Assembly: GCA_021186555.1 (NCBI GenBank)
Contig: JAJKFL010000011.1
Coordinates: 7,216,001-7,280,000, forward strand
Source: Reticulitermes speratus
Lineage: Eukaryota; Arthropoda; Insecta; Blattodea; Rhinotermitidae
DNA: 64,000 bases
Direction of reading: 5' to 3'
In this document: positions 11,083-21,913 of the stretch, one piece after another
How positions within the stretch are numbered: position 1 is the stretch's first letter
Layout: each line of letters starts with the position of its first letter
Made by a program: the position numbers and the translations under genes
Notes under the pieces: model-generated
Told to the model about the DNA's origin: nothing
Databases searched by the model: none
The model's input: the letters and a program-made list of their open reading frames with translations, nothing else

Positions 11083-11566
11083 CAGTGGACCCTCGAACTT
11101 CGAACGGTTTGATGTTCGAACAACTTGAAACTCGAACAAAAAATTCGAGGAAAATCCGGTTTTGAAACTCGAACAAAAACTCGAAAGTCGAACAAAGAAT
11201 CACGTGGTCGTCACGTGGTCGCCTTCTCTCTCTGCTTGGTCCAGATGAAAGAAGGGTAATTCACCTTCCAGTGAACAGTAATATCCCTCCTACTATTATT
11301 ATTGATTGATTATTATACAATATTTTGTATGTATGTACTATTATAAATAAAAAATTTCAATTATTGAAATTAAATATACTTGTTTTATCATTATGGTCTT
11401 TTGAAATAGGCACTTAAAATGTTTTATATTGGGTAAATTTTGGGGGTCTGGAACGGATTAATTCAATTTACATTATTTCTTGTGGGGAAATTTAACTCAA
11501 GTCGAACAACTTGAAAGTCGAACCGTCTCCTGGAACAGATTGTGTTCGAATTTCGAGGTTCCACTG
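11083..11566. mobile_element. pogo/Tigger-like MITE, 484 bp
   Basis: The left end reads CAGTGGACCCTCGAACTTCG and the right end, read inverted, is CAGTGGAACCTCGAAATTCG. Both are flanked by TA (11081-11082 and 11567-11568). CAGTGGAACCTCG-type ends with TA duplications are characteristic of pogo/Tigger elements of the Tc1/mariner superfamily. Sub-terminal blocks of CTCGAACAAAAA and AAGTCGAACAACTTGAAAG repeat the end motif inside. The interior is AT-rich and has no transposase. Confidence 0.9.
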
Positions 11567-11568
11567 TA

Positions 11569-12685
11569 TTTGCAATTGGTCGACTATTACGGGCACTACA
11601 CGAGAACAAGCGTAGTGTATGTGGCAGGGACGGGACAGTAACTAAGCGCATGCGCACTACGCTGTTACAGAATTTTCCACACTCACAAACATCCCTTATG
11701 TCAGATTTCTTTCCCGCGCAGTGCAGGCAAACGGACTATGTTTTCAGGCTACACCGTAGCGCAAAGTACCTCCGGTCCCCACTTATTCGACTGTGACGAC
11801 TTCTCGTGGCGTGGCCATAATACCACTGGCTAAAACTGAACTGTATCCCAATCCTGTTCAACGACATAAAAACACGGACGTAACCAGCCGCTACAGCTGG
11901 AAGAACTGAAAGTTTACCAGTTAATGTCAAGATAATTAAATAACACGCTGCCATCGCATAATATGTGTACAGTGATGGAACTCAGCGATCAGGCCTATGT
12001 TACATGTCTAGCCGTACGTTTTATCATCCATTTCTGCAGCGCGATAAAACGCCTTGAGCGAAGCCATGTCTGCGTCAGTAAAAGCATCCTCAGAAAAGTG
12101 ACAGAGACATTTTGGTTCTTAAGGAGATAGCATTTACCGCCCTACTCTGAAGCTGCAACTCTTTAAAAAAAACGATATAAAAAATAGTAGTTAATGGCGC
12201 TTTTATTGGAATTTGTCTGGAGATACAAGATAGCCGGGTTCGATCCTCCAGAACGTGAAGTGGAAGTGCAAAGCGTGAGTCACGACTCTCTGATTGGAGC
12301 CATGAACGCAGAAAACACGAGAAAGGCGTTCAAATGTTAACCGCAAAGATGAGAAAAGGGATTCAAGCCAACAAACAAACCTGTCAGTCTACCACCACAA
12401 GCTTCTATTGGTCAGCTTTTTCTTCTTCTTTCTAACGTTTTCTTGCCAGAACATAAAAGCTGTTTTAGTAGCGGCAAGTTGCACAAACGGAAAATTCCAA
12501 GTTAAAACTGATTACGCTCATAACTTTAACACTAGGTTTCCAAAAAGTCTGTTGTCGTATTAACACGTACGCCTACGCTTGCCTGTCCTCTCTTTGTTAC
12601 TCGCACACGTGAACTAATAAACGCCTCGAATTAACATCACTATTTTTTTTTATTATTATTTTCACCGTGCATTTTTTACAACTCA
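11569..12685. other. No gene recognised
   Basis: No named feature. A B-box-like GGTTCGATCCTCC near 12238 has no A box or element borders with it, so it is not called. Confidence 0.45.
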
Positions 12686-12872
12686 CAAATTACACACCAA
12701 CGAAATGCACTGTATTTTCACTTTATATTCTTTATTCTTTAACCCCTACATATGTTTCAGCCTTTCCAAGGCCCCTTGAAGATGGCCTTGTAAAGGCCGA
12801 AACATAAGTAGGGGTTAAAGAATAAAGAATATAAAGTGAAAATACAGTGCATTTCGTTGGTGTGTAATTTGC
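12686..12872. repeat. 187-bp near-perfect palindrome with hammerhead-like cores
   Basis: Two arms of about 75 bp, from CAAATTACACACCAACGAAA to CCCCTAC on the left and its reverse complement on the right, meet around 12780. The right arm on the plus strand carries CCCCTTGAAGA, a GGCCTT-GTA-AAGGCC hairpin, GAAACATAAGTA and GGGG, which is a hammerhead-like order with C-to-T at the first core base. The left arm carries the mirrored GAAACATATGTAGGGG on the minus strand. The transcript would fold into one long hairpin. The outer sequence CACACCAACGAAATGCAC resembles the outer arms of the composite at 32942. Confidence 0.8.
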
Positions 12873-12895
12873 GAACACTATCACTATATTTAATA

Positions 12896-13303
12896 GTCGA
12901 CCTCGGTGGGCTAGTGGTTAGCGTGCTCGCCACTGGACCCAAGGTTCGCGGGTTCGATCCCGACCGAGGTCGATGGATTTTTAAGGCTGATAAAAATCCG
13001 GAGCACCACTTCCTTCGGAGGGGAAGTCGTCGGTCCCATGTCGTAGATTTACGGCATGTAAAAGAACCTTACGGGCATGAATAGAAATGTTTCGTAAGCT
13101 AAATTCAAAGCCTCCATTTCTCACCCAAGTCTCCTGGCGGACACATCAGGATCGACAGAACAGCAGCGCGGCCAGTTGGCCAGTCACCAACTGCCACGAA
13201 TGCGCACACGAATTAGTAACCTCGAAAAGAGGAGGCAAGAGGAGGCCCGAGCCCATATAGGGCTGTTGAGCCATGGTTATTATTATTATTTATTATTATA
13301 TAT
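12896..13303 (+). mobile_element. SINE-3, near full length
   Basis: Second copy of the family at 2508, with tRNA-like head GACCTCGGTGGGCTAGTGG, B box GGTTCGATCCC, and a head-to-body junction GTCGATGGATTTTTAAGG that the other copy lacks. The 3' tail is again TTATTATTA. A perfect 15-bp duplication, TCACTATATTTAATA, lies at 12881-12895 and 13304-13318. The insertion site is only 9 bp outside the palindrome at 12686-12872. Confidence 0.92.
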
Positions 13304-13318
13304 TCACTATATTTAATA

Positions 13319-13739
13319 CTAGGTGCATGCCCATTACTTTAGCAAACGCATACAACACACAATGACAGCTAGAGTCAGTCCTGAACGTCTCAACTAAGAA
13401 ATTACTGACGGGATTTCAATAAAACAAAAAGAGTAAACCATCAAGGTTAGCACACAACCTTATCATGAACAATCTTTTAATTGTTTCATTTCAAACCGAG
13501 AACCTTAAGACTTCAACAAAAAAAAAATCCCAACTTACTGTGCCTTACCTTGAAGGTCTTCTCTTTTTTGTTGAATTCTAATGTACACGGTTCATAATGA
13601 AGCTATTTAGAATTTCAATAAAATTTCATACTGGAAGCCGAGACAAAAAAAAAAAAAAAAGTATCCGGCTCCATTAATCTCGGTGCTGCCTACCAAATAT
13701 AAGCCGCATCTGAACGTACCGTTAACACACAACACATTA
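13319..13739. other. No gene recognised
   Basis: AT-rich, with a poly-A run near 13645. No named feature. Confidence 0.45.
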
Positions 13740-13924
13740 CAGTCGAACTCGGTTATAACGTCATGAAAGGGCCTGAATATATTGTGTCGTTATAAACGAG
13801 TGTTGTTATAACCGAGGAGTATAATGTTATGGTTAACAGTGAGGAATTAATTGCTAGCACAGAATATCTGACGCTATAGACGAGGTGCCGTATAAACCGA
13901 TGTCGTTATAACCGGGTTCAACTG
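13740..13924. mobile_element. pogo/Tigger-like MITE, 185 bp
   Basis: Ends CAGTCGAACTCGGTTATAAC and (inverted) CAGTTGAACCCGGTTATAAC agree at 18 of 20 positions. Several internal repeats of GTTATAA(C/A)(C/G)GAG echo the ends. CAGT(N)GAACC...ATAACG-type termini fit the pogo branch of Tc1/mariner. The expected TA flanks are TA(C) on the left but AA on the right, probably mutated. It has no coding capacity. Confidence 0.75.
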
Positions 13925-14067
13925 AATTTGTCATTACAGTATACGATGTTTGTAAAAATTTTCCCACCTGATAAATCGGCACCATTATTATACAGAAGAA
14001 AGGTAGTGTCAAAATCTTTTATAGCTGATACACCTCCCCGTACAATTTACTCTTTTCGAGACAAACA

Positions 14068-14322
14068 CCGATCTCAGTGGCCGCGCGGTCTAAGGCGTGG
14101 GTCTGCGGCTGCTCGCTTGCTGGGATTACGGGTTCGAATCCCACCGGGGCATGGATGTCTGTCTCTTGTGAGTGTTGTGTGTTGTCAGGTAGAGGTCTCT
14201 GCGACGGGCTGATCACTCGTCCAGAGGAGTCCTACCGAGTGTGGTGTATCTGAGTTTGATCGTGAAGCCACGATATAAGGAAGCCCTGGCCTACTAGGGG
14301 CTGCTGCGCCATGAAAAAAAAC
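14068..14322 (+). mobile_element. SINE-2
   Basis: Plus-strand copy with tRNA-Leu-like head CAGTGGCCGCGCGGTCTAAG, B box GGGTTCGAATCCC, body containing GTGAGTGTTGTGTGTTGTC and TCACTCGTCCAGAGGAGTCC, and an A-rich tail after GGGGCTGCTGCGCCATG. It is about 255 bp long. No target duplication was clear. Confidence 0.85.
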
Positions 14323-14850
14323 AAGGTATGTTTTCCTACCCCCGCTCTGACGGATCCTTATTTTCAAGAAACGGCCTGCACGTTTCTAGAGCGACACATC
14401 AGAACTACACCTACCCTACAAGCTAACAAGAGTAGCACGCTGTACTTCTGTCTTGTGGGACTGAGAAAAAAAACAACACAACCTGCCAGGACAGGCAGTG
14501 TCCTGGCCAACACTCGACCGGGAACTTCCGGCATAAAAGTCTACAGTCTTACCGCTGCATTAACCTGCTCAATGCTAGTTACATTAGACAAATCACAGGG
14601 ACCCAGGCAGCGCAAGGTAACGATACATGGGTTACCAAGTGTGTAACTGACCTGCTCAAGACGGTAGACCTTTACGCAACGATCGGCCTTAAACCACTGT
14701 GGCAACATATTGATTGAATCAGCCTACGAATGTTTTCTGGCCCAGTGGCGTAAGCTTCAGTCTGGCTACCAACAAAGTTGACTGAACATATTTCATGCAG
14801 CCATTCACCAATACTTCTGGATGACGTACTCCGAATCTGCTGTGTCTACT
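14323..14850. other. No gene recognised
   Basis: Contains a plus-strand frame starting in the SINE tail and running to 14646, with no recognisable domain. I do not call it a gene. Confidence 0.4.
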
Positions 14851-14858
14851 GTCTAGCC

Positions 14859-15343
14859 TAGTGGTTCCCAAAGTGGGCGGTACCGCCCCCTGGGGGGCGG
14901 TGGGATTACCGAGGTGGGCGCTAATAGGTACGAGAGGTGGAAGGGGGCGCTGTTATTATCACAGGGGGGCGCTAGTAGACAAGTAGTGCATTTATTTTTA
15001 TAATAAAATTCAAATAAAGTAATTTTTGTGTTAAAAATAAAAAATGAACTAAATTTCTTAGTATTTTAGTTTATGAATCTTATTCAAGCACATATTGTTT
15101 TTTAATAAACTATTGTTAGATGAATTATTGTTAATCATAAAAATATAATAAATTTTAATTTACTAATTAACACTTAAAATATTAAGTTTAACTCTTATAA
15201 TTGTATTTAAATTATTTTTTAAATATAAAATACAAGTGGAAACAAAAGCGCATTCATGTTTTTTTTAAAAAAGGGTAGGGGGCGCTGTAGGTGTGTATAT
15301 GGAACGAAGGGGGCGGTGGACCGAAAAAGTTTGGCAACCACTG
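14859..15343. mobile_element. hAT MITE, 485 bp, perfect 8-bp duplication
   Basis: The left end TAGTGGTTCCCAAAGTGGGC and the inverted right end CAGTGGTTGCCAAACTTTTT are classic hAT termini. GTCTAGCC is found directly outside both ends (14851-14858 and 15344-15351). GGGGGCGCT-rich sub-terminal blocks occur at both sides of a strongly AT-rich centre. No transposase is present. Similar CAGTGGTTC(C/T)CAAA elements are common in animal genomes. Confidence 0.93.
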
Positions 15344-15642
15344 GTCTAGCCCACATGTCATGGCGCTCTTTGCCATCGTTTGCGCCCTGCCAAGCCGGTA
15401 TAATAACCGCTCAATATCCAAAACAGCACTTTCGCGCATGCGCGGTTATAAATGACAGACGATATGGCTGGTCTGTTAGTACTGCTAGTGATGTTAGTTT
15501 CGTATGGCCTAAACTAGACCAGCATTCGTCACTGGAGATCTTATGCGTTGGGTGTACGCAGATTTCTTGCGAATGACGCCCTGTCGAAGAGTTTTAGGGC
15601 TACCGGTTGTACCTGGCTGCACTGCGTAAAAACAGTAGACTA

Positions 15643-15898
15643 CTTGTAAAACACCGATTTTTTGTAATGGCTGTACTTGAGTATTATCAGCAATATTTAC
15701 AAAACATTCTTCCATTGTCTCAAGTAATCAAATCAAAACACTATATTTCTTAAGCAAACTGCTTCCTTCTTCAGGTGAAAACAGTGAAGAAAGAAACAGG
15801 TTGCTTCCGAAATACAGTGTTTTGGTTTGAGTGTTTGTGACAATGGAAGAAGATTTTGTAAATGTTGCTGATACTACTACAGGTAAACTACTTCATTA
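15643..15898. repeat. 256-bp palindrome
   Basis: Two arms of about 120 bp are inverted copies of each other around 15775. The left arm holds AGCAATATTTACAAAACATT, CTTCCATTGTC and AATCAAAACACTATATTTC, and the right arm holds their complements in reverse order. On the minus strand the left arm reads CCTGAAGA, then a hairpin AAGC-AGTTT-GCTT, then AAGAAATATAGTG. This resembles the hammerhead-like order but lacks a clean GUC or GUA triplet. It may be a distant relative of the ribozyme-bearing inverted repeats. Confidence 0.75.
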
Positions 15899-17103
15899 AA
15901 ATTCAGATCTCTGATCAAACAGGGACGCTGATATTGATATTACGTAATGGCCACACAATTACTTATCTTTCCGAAAGTTAATCACGACATTAAAACAATC
16001 TCACCCGGTGTGCAACTTCATGGACAAACGTTTTAGCCCAGCGCACACAGCGTGACTTAAACCGAACCGTCAATCGACTTGCGCCTGCTTTCTTCATTCG
16101 CATCATCTTTTGTCTCTACAGGTGAAAGTTAAGATGGTAACCACGAAATTAGGCAAGACCATCCCCACCTCATCCACAATATCTTCTTACCTGCCACGAC
16201 TATCTATTTAACAGTCGTCGTCGTCGTAACCAATCCCTCTGTTAATAATGTTAATAATATTTACGTAACGTAAGTTTCTAATCCGACCATAACACGTAAT
16301 TCAGCTCATGGTTTAAACTACAACAGCTCAGATGACATTAAACCTCTCGTTTTCCAAACTGAACACAAGACAATGAAACGTTATGAAAAATGATCACAGG
16401 ATCGAATTACTCAAAAATGTTTTCCAGTACCTGTTATTGTAAATACATTACGGAGTGTCCTCGTAGTTACTGTCGTTCTTATAGCTACCATACTGATATT
16501 ATTGACATTTAGTCAGTATGCTACAACCTCATACATTCGCACTACAAACGATATGTCGCACCTCATCTGCCTGAATATATAAACCTCCCTTTAACACGAA
16601 ATTCATTATGTCTAAATCCTTTGGTTCATTGACAATCGCTGCTACAGTGAAAGGTAAATAAAAATGTTGGCACTACAATGTTGTTTTATAGTCTACGTAC
16701 AAATAGAGTTCCTTAACACAACTTGCAAATTTTTGAAGATCTATTACCATCTGCAGTTTGAAAATCGTGTAACTGTTACGTGGTTCCCGGCTCACAGCTT
16801 CGTTAATCTGTCATTCAAAGAAGGAATATACGATGCGTGCTTGAGACTTCGGCACGAACTGGCGACATCTGGTAGGCCCAGTATCTGTTCCTGGTAATTC
16901 AGCCAACACTCCCTACATACGTCACTGGTAATACCCATTTCTGCCACCAATATTATAGTACGACAGACGGTAACAGGCGCTGCATGGGACAATCCGTTTA
17001 CTCCTGCAATATGTAAGGTACGAGGGCATTTTTATCTACCTACGAGACTTCACGGCGGCACAAAGCACGACAACACAACATGAACACCCGCAACACTAAC
17101 ACT
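15899..17103. other. No gene recognised
   Basis: About 1.2 kb without a named repeat or coding signature. A GTCGTCGTC run occurs near 16214. Confidence 0.45.
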
Positions 17104-17626
17104 TAACAAGACAGGCAATGTACTATAACGTAACATTGAGGCGCGTTCGCGTAACCACTGTTGCCGTGGAAAAGCAATAAGTATTACATATTCTGAGTGT
17201 GTGTCTGTAGCCTTAGTTATCCAGCATACAAAGCGCATGCGCCGTATTATATTGTCATCTGTGGCCTGTCCGGCTATACCATATTTTCCACATTATCTCA
17301 TAAACGGCATGATCTTCTCGAAAAAGTTATTGAATATAAAATGCGTGTATTGATTTTCTCTACATCTTTTGTCTGAAACATTTCTCATTCTGAGAAGAAT
17401 TACGCGAGATATGCTCATAAACATACACGTCTTCATGTAAAGTACCCGTTATTCTTGTCAGATTTTAATGAAAGTTGAATTTTCGAGTCGGACTTTCGAA
17501 AAATAATAAAATATCAAACTTCATGAAAATTCGTCCAGTAGGAGCCGAGTAGTTCGATGCAGACGGACGGACAGAGACAGACAGACATGACTACGGGGCT
17601 CTCCGCAATTTTGCAAACGCGCCTAT
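17104..17626 (+). mobile_element. GCGTTCGC repeat, full-length copy
   Basis: Best reference for the window's most abundant repeat, about 520 bp. It starts AACAAGACAGGCAATGTAC. About 37 bp in it has GAGGCGCGTTCGCGTAACCA, then a central GCGCATGCGCCGTATTATAT, then AAGTACCCGTTATTCTTGTC, then GTCCAGTAGGAGCCGAGTAG and a GACGGACGGACAGA run, and it ends CAATTTTGCAAACGCGCCTA. The terminal GCGAACGCGCCT is the reverse complement of the AGGCGCGTTCGC near the start. Shadow frames give KATDTHSEYVILIAFPRQQW in reverse, but all copies break the frame differently, so it is not a gene. The class is unknown; it could be a SINE-like or a DNA-transposon derivative. Confidence 0.85.
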
Positions 17627-18112
17627 AAGTCTGCGTTTTGTCCAGTGTGTCTCGTAAGATTCCCCGAAAAGCCATTTTCCCTAACAGCATTAACCACCTA
17701 GTATCTGTGAATTAGGAAATGGACTTGGTGTAAATTAACTTGACAAATCCAACGACTTAAACGGTTAAACTGCCGTCAAGCCTCCGTGTCGTCTGACCTC
17801 GTTAGTTGCGTGGCGTGGCAGTTGGGTTTGGAAGGGAAAGCAAATCGTGACTTTGTTACTATCACAATACAGTCTTCAACCACTTGCGTCTGCACAGTCG
17901 TTCATTTGCAGCAGTGAAAGCTGCCACTTCAAAACGACATTCTTTTAACACGTTCGCACCAAAACGAAACAGAATAAAACTGCTCCATATTCTGCCATGA
18001 TAAGGGGTTGAAATTATACGTTTGTAGCCGAGGTTGCTAAAACTTCCTGATAAAACAACTGTAGGTCTGTATGTCTTCATTATTTGTATCGTGGATTGAC
18101 ACCGATTCCAAT
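17627..18112. other. No gene recognised
   Basis: A minus-strand 72-codon frame at 17862-18080 has no recognisable domain. Nothing else is named. Confidence 0.45.
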
Positions 18113-18128
18113 CACATCTAATCTAACT

Positions 18129-18534
18129 AACTCCATGGAGCAGAGTCCTTCTTGAGAAGCTAACAGGTCCTCAGCTAGTCAAGAAATTCCCCGCGTTTTA
18201 TGGAACCCGAATATTCATTACCGCATTAACAACAGCCCGCCATCTGTCCCTATCCTGAGCCATATCAATCCAGTCCATGCCCCCCATCCCACTTCTTGAA
18301 GATCCATTTTAATATTATCCTCCCATCTACACCTGGGTGTTCCAAGTGGTCTCCTTCCTTCAGTTCTCCCCACCAAAATCCTGTATGCACCTCTCCCCTC
18401 CTCCATACGTGCTACATGCCCCGCCCACCTCATTCTCTTGATTTTATCACCTGAATAATATTTGGTGATGAGTACAGATCATTAAGTTCTTCTCCACTGC
18501 CCTGTTACCTCGTCCCTCCTAGGCCCAAATATCT
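18129..18534 (-). mobile_element. 5'-truncated LINE tail
   Basis: Minus-strand remnant of the same LINE family as 3688 and 60809. The frame shows [20 protein letters not shown], then [16 protein letters not shown] and [28 protein letters not shown] (18113-18128) and CACATGTAATCTAACT (18535-18550) form a 16-bp duplication with one mismatch. It is 406 bp long and ends within the region that encodes FGP. The reading frame shifts after [12 protein letters not shown], so the copy is dead. Confidence 0.9.
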
Positions 18535-18740
18535 CACATGTAATCTAACTCAGTAAATTCAGACAAGCACTGTAAATACATAATTATACGACTCAGTGAG
18601 CCATTCTGGGCATATTTCCGGCAACAGAATAAAACTGTGTAACCTCAAAGTTTCGCAGTGTATCTATGTTTGAGATATCAAAATATAAACATGGTTTTAT
18701 GGAAAACACACACGTGTGACTTAGCAACAAGCAAAATTTA

Positions 18741-19146
18741 GCAGGACAATGCACGTATAACGTGAAACTGGCGCGTTCGCGTAACCACTGTTGCCATGGA
18801 AACGCAGCAATGCGTACACTTTGTATTGTCGTTACCCTACATGTAGCTGTTAACAGCATAAAACCGTTCGGTGTTGCCATGGAAACACACAACTGCGTTC
18901 CCTTTGCACCGTTGTCGAGCTACAAAATACTTCGCACTGCTGTCGACAATATAAAGGTACTTAAGTCTTCATGCACAGTGCTTGACACTCTTGTCCGATA
19001 TTAACCACATATGGAGTTTCTCGAGAGGTTTTCGTAAGTCCCCAATGTCAAATTTCACGAAATCCGTCCAGTGGGAGCCGCGCTGATACGTACGGACTGA
19101 CGGACATGCCGAGGCAAACAGGCGCTTTTCGCTATTTATGTGAACC
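18741..19146 (+). mobile_element. GCGTTCGC repeat, internally altered copy
   Basis: The start (GGACAATGCACGTATAACG, GGCGCGTTCGCGTAACCA, TGTTGCCATGGAAACGCAG) and the 3' part (TTCACGAAATCCGTCCAGTG and GGAGCCGCGCTG through GGCGCTTTTCGC) are recognisable. About 150 bp of the usual middle is replaced or deleted, and the CCATGGAAAC block occurs twice. Confidence 0.65.
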
Positions 19147-19227
19147 CGACTAAAACCACAAGAAAGCCGCGCGTTTTTTAATTATCTATTACCACAACAA
19201 TTTCAGGGTCCTACACTAACGGCCAGA

Positions 19228-19484
19228 AGCCGGGATAGCGTAGTCGGTATAGTGACCAGGCTAAAGGCTGGACGATTCGGTATTCGAATCCCGTCCAGAC
19301 CCGCTCTGGGGCCCATTCGGCCTGCCGTTCTGTGGGTACCGCGGTTCTTCCTGGGGGGTAAGGCAGTCGAGGTGTGATCCTGACTACTCACCTCCATCTA
19401 GTGCCCAGATTAAGAATGAGTGGAGCTAGCTTCTACTTCCCCTATGCTCCTACATGAAGTGGAGAGGGACAACTTTACCTTTTA
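19228..19484 (+). mobile_element. SINE-1
   Basis: Plus-strand copy with head GCCGGGATAGCGTAGTCGG and TATAGTGACC, B box GTATTCGAATCCC, body blocks CTCTGGGGCCCATTCGGCC and TGGAGCTAGCTTCTAC, and tail AACTTTACCTTTTA. The short GAGATTTTCAGCACC stretch found in other copies is missing between head and body. Confidence 0.83.
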
Positions 19485-20233
19485 CATCAACAGCCGATGT
19501 CGCCGCTTCCTCTCACGTTCGAACGAGATATTACTGACGGGGAGGAATTAACGATAAGATCGTGAGGGGTGGCCTCTAGAAGGGCATATTCAAAACCATA
19601 TTTCATAAATATATATGCGAATCTGTACTTTGACAACTCACAGAGGAACATGAATATAAAAACCGGAAAAGAGAAACTGGCTGAAAGAAGTGTTCTTCTT
19701 CTTGAAGTACGGCTGTACCAGAACAACCCCTCAATAGTCACTGATGCACAACATAAATTACAAAATCTGCAGACAAGCAGAAACCAGTTTCGTTAAGCGT
19801 CCCTTCAGTACTTTGGGGAACACAGTGAGCATGTTCCACAGAAAACCGCTTGGGGGTGGGGGTGGGGGGGGGGTATACTTGGAACTTACCGACATGAACA
19901 CACAAACTGCATGACAGGGGCTTCATACGTTATATTACGCCTGTTACTGTCATCGTGATTAAATCCAAGGATGAGAAGGGGTAAACATGCTGCACGATGG
20001 TAAACAAAAAAAATACAACAATCTGGTCGGAAGACGTAGAAGACGACGCAACATGAGCAGGATTAATTAATACGGATCTTACAAGAGGACGCTGTGTGAA
20101 TGTGAATTCGAGTGAACTGGCTCAGAACCTCTGTAAACGGGAGTGCCATGAGAGTCGATCAGTCCTCGATTTATTTTCCTCTACTTGCGATCTTATAAAT
20201 ACCAAGGGAGTTCAACTTACCAATAACTCGAAC
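19485..20233. other. No gene recognised
   Basis: Holds a G-rich run near 19855-19873 and otherwise nothing that I can name. Confidence 0.45.
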
Positions 20234-20241
20234 CTCTAGGT

Positions 20242-20500
20242 CAGTGTTTCTCAAACGTTTTGAGCCGCGATCCACATTCGGCCAGTAGCTCTGTCTCGCG
20301 AACCCAGGAGTCAGTAATAAAGATAGGTATAAAATTTAAAAAAACGTGTCGGTATAACGATTTTGACATTTTGATATTCTAATGAAATGAACACAGCCAC
20401 ATATCTTGTAACACTATCATGGAAATCATTGTTTCGTGACCTATTCATAACAGCTTCGCGACCAAAATTTGGGTCGCGACCCACAGGTTGCGAAATGCTC
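20242..20500. mobile_element. hAT MITE, 259 bp
   Basis: The left end CAGTGTTTCTCAAACGTTTT and the inverted right end GAGCATTTCGCAACCTGTGG match the widespread CAGTGTTTCTCAACCTTTT hAT terminus. CTCTAGGT (20234-20241) and CTCTAGCT (20501-20508) are an 8-bp duplication with one mismatch. The interior includes the typical GGGTCGCGACCCACAGGTTG block. No coding capacity. Confidence 0.88.
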
Positions 20501-20511
20501 CTCTAGCTAAC

Positions 20512-20899
20512 CATACGCCGTGTTATATTGTCATCTCTGACCTCTCTGGCTCTACCGCATTTTTTCCACATTATCTCATAAACGGCACGATTTTCGGGAA
20601 AACGTTATTGAACATAAAAACGCGTGTTTTGATTTTATCTACAACTCTTGTCTGAAACATTTCTCATTCTACGAAGAATATAGCGAGATACTATCATAAA
20701 CTTACATAGGTCTTCATGTAAAGTAACCATAACTCGTCAGATTTCAATGAAAGTTGAATTTTCTAGGCAGATTTTCTTAAAAATACATATCAAATTTAAT
20801 GAAAATATGCCCTGTAGGAGCCGAGTTGTTCCATGCGGGCGGACGGACAGACACGACGAAGCTAATTTTCGCTTTTCGCAATTTTGCGAACGCGCCTAA
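20512..20899 (+). mobile_element. GCGTTCGC repeat, 5'-truncated copy
   Basis: Starts at CATACGCCGTGTTATATTG, the middle of the family consensus, and runs to the terminus CAATTTTGCGAACGCGCCTA. It lies 4 bp from the hAT MITE's target duplication. The first ~130 bp are missing and do not reappear on the other side of the MITE, so the truncation came first or removed them. Confidence 0.82.
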
Positions 20900-21791
20900 T
20901 AATGGCTGACATACATTCATGCCTCAAGTGAGATTCGAAACCATGATCTCAGTGTTCAAAATAAGGGTAAAATATACTCTCGTACAAGCTGCTTTGATGC
21001 AGTCTAAAAATAGTTACTCCAAATAAACGGGTTATGGTTTTCGATTCCATGTTCAAACAACTGTTGAATTACCACCGTAACATGGCTGATCACCATAAAC
21101 CAATGAACAAAACGTTCCGGCCTTAAAAACACAAACAGTAAACGAATCGAACCCAGGCTATCTTACTTCACCGACACCACCGATACATTCTCCCGTGGGC
21201 AGGTGGGAAAATAAAAGGTTTGATACACCAAACAACAAAATTACACTCACTCTGTCGTGCTTTTGGATATTTAAAGTTCGCGAATTCAAACGGGCGCTTT
21301 TCGCCCTTGAGCCAAGTGACACACTTGCAGTGTGCTTTTGAAGTGGCTGTCTTGCAAGATTCCAGAACACATTTTCCTCAACGCTGTCAGATATATACCG
21401 CCAAAACTAACTGAAATACGTGCTGTGAGTTATTAGGTTACTGCTGATGGTAATGCACGTGAAGATTAAAAGACTGGCCTATGTTATGACTCTTCGAAAC
21501 TAGTCGAACTTGGCTGCCACCTTTGCATGCGTATGTCTGAAGACAGTTACGTACTTAATTACCGCTAGCACTTAAAGTATCTTATTTGATTTTGAACTGA
21601 AGACGGAAGAACAGATAGGATACTAAAAGCATGCTCAAACTTTACGTCACGGCCCTGAAATATTCTGGATTTCCATATGTTAATCACATTATCACCGTGA
21701 ATTTACATAGCAATTAAAAGCCGACATCTTCGGTTCACAGAACTTTCAATCTTTATAGGTCTATTTAGAACAGACAAAAGAATGAGACCTT
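20900..21791. other. No gene recognised
   Basis: No named repeat or coding feature. Confidence 0.45.
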
Positions 21792-21913
21792 TGCTCTTCT
21801 GGGACGTCACGCAGCCCAGATTAGTAATCACCGACGTTTCGAGGCAACCTTTCGGTGCCGAAACGTCGGCAACTAACCACCGATTTACGCTGAGTAACTT
21901 CCCAGAAGAGCGA
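21792..21913. repeat. Inverted repeat with GAAACGTC (hammerhead-like) ends
   Basis: Left arm GCTCTTCTGGGA...CACCGACGTTTCG and right arm CGAAACGTCGG...TCCCAGAAGAGC are inverted copies separated by about 15 bp. Each arm has GAAACGTCGG pointing outward, the 3' half of the hammerhead core with a GUC triplet. Clear CTGANGA boxes are not visible. The arrangement matches the better outward-facing pairs at 48050-48160 and 52279-52742. Confidence 0.6.

Noticed and set aside
17050-17238. Protein-like string ending in ATDTHSEYVILIAFPRQQW, also seen near 28703, 49815 and 63190
   Set aside because: It is a shadow frame of the GCGTTCGC repeat. Copies are truncated and read in either orientation with different frames.
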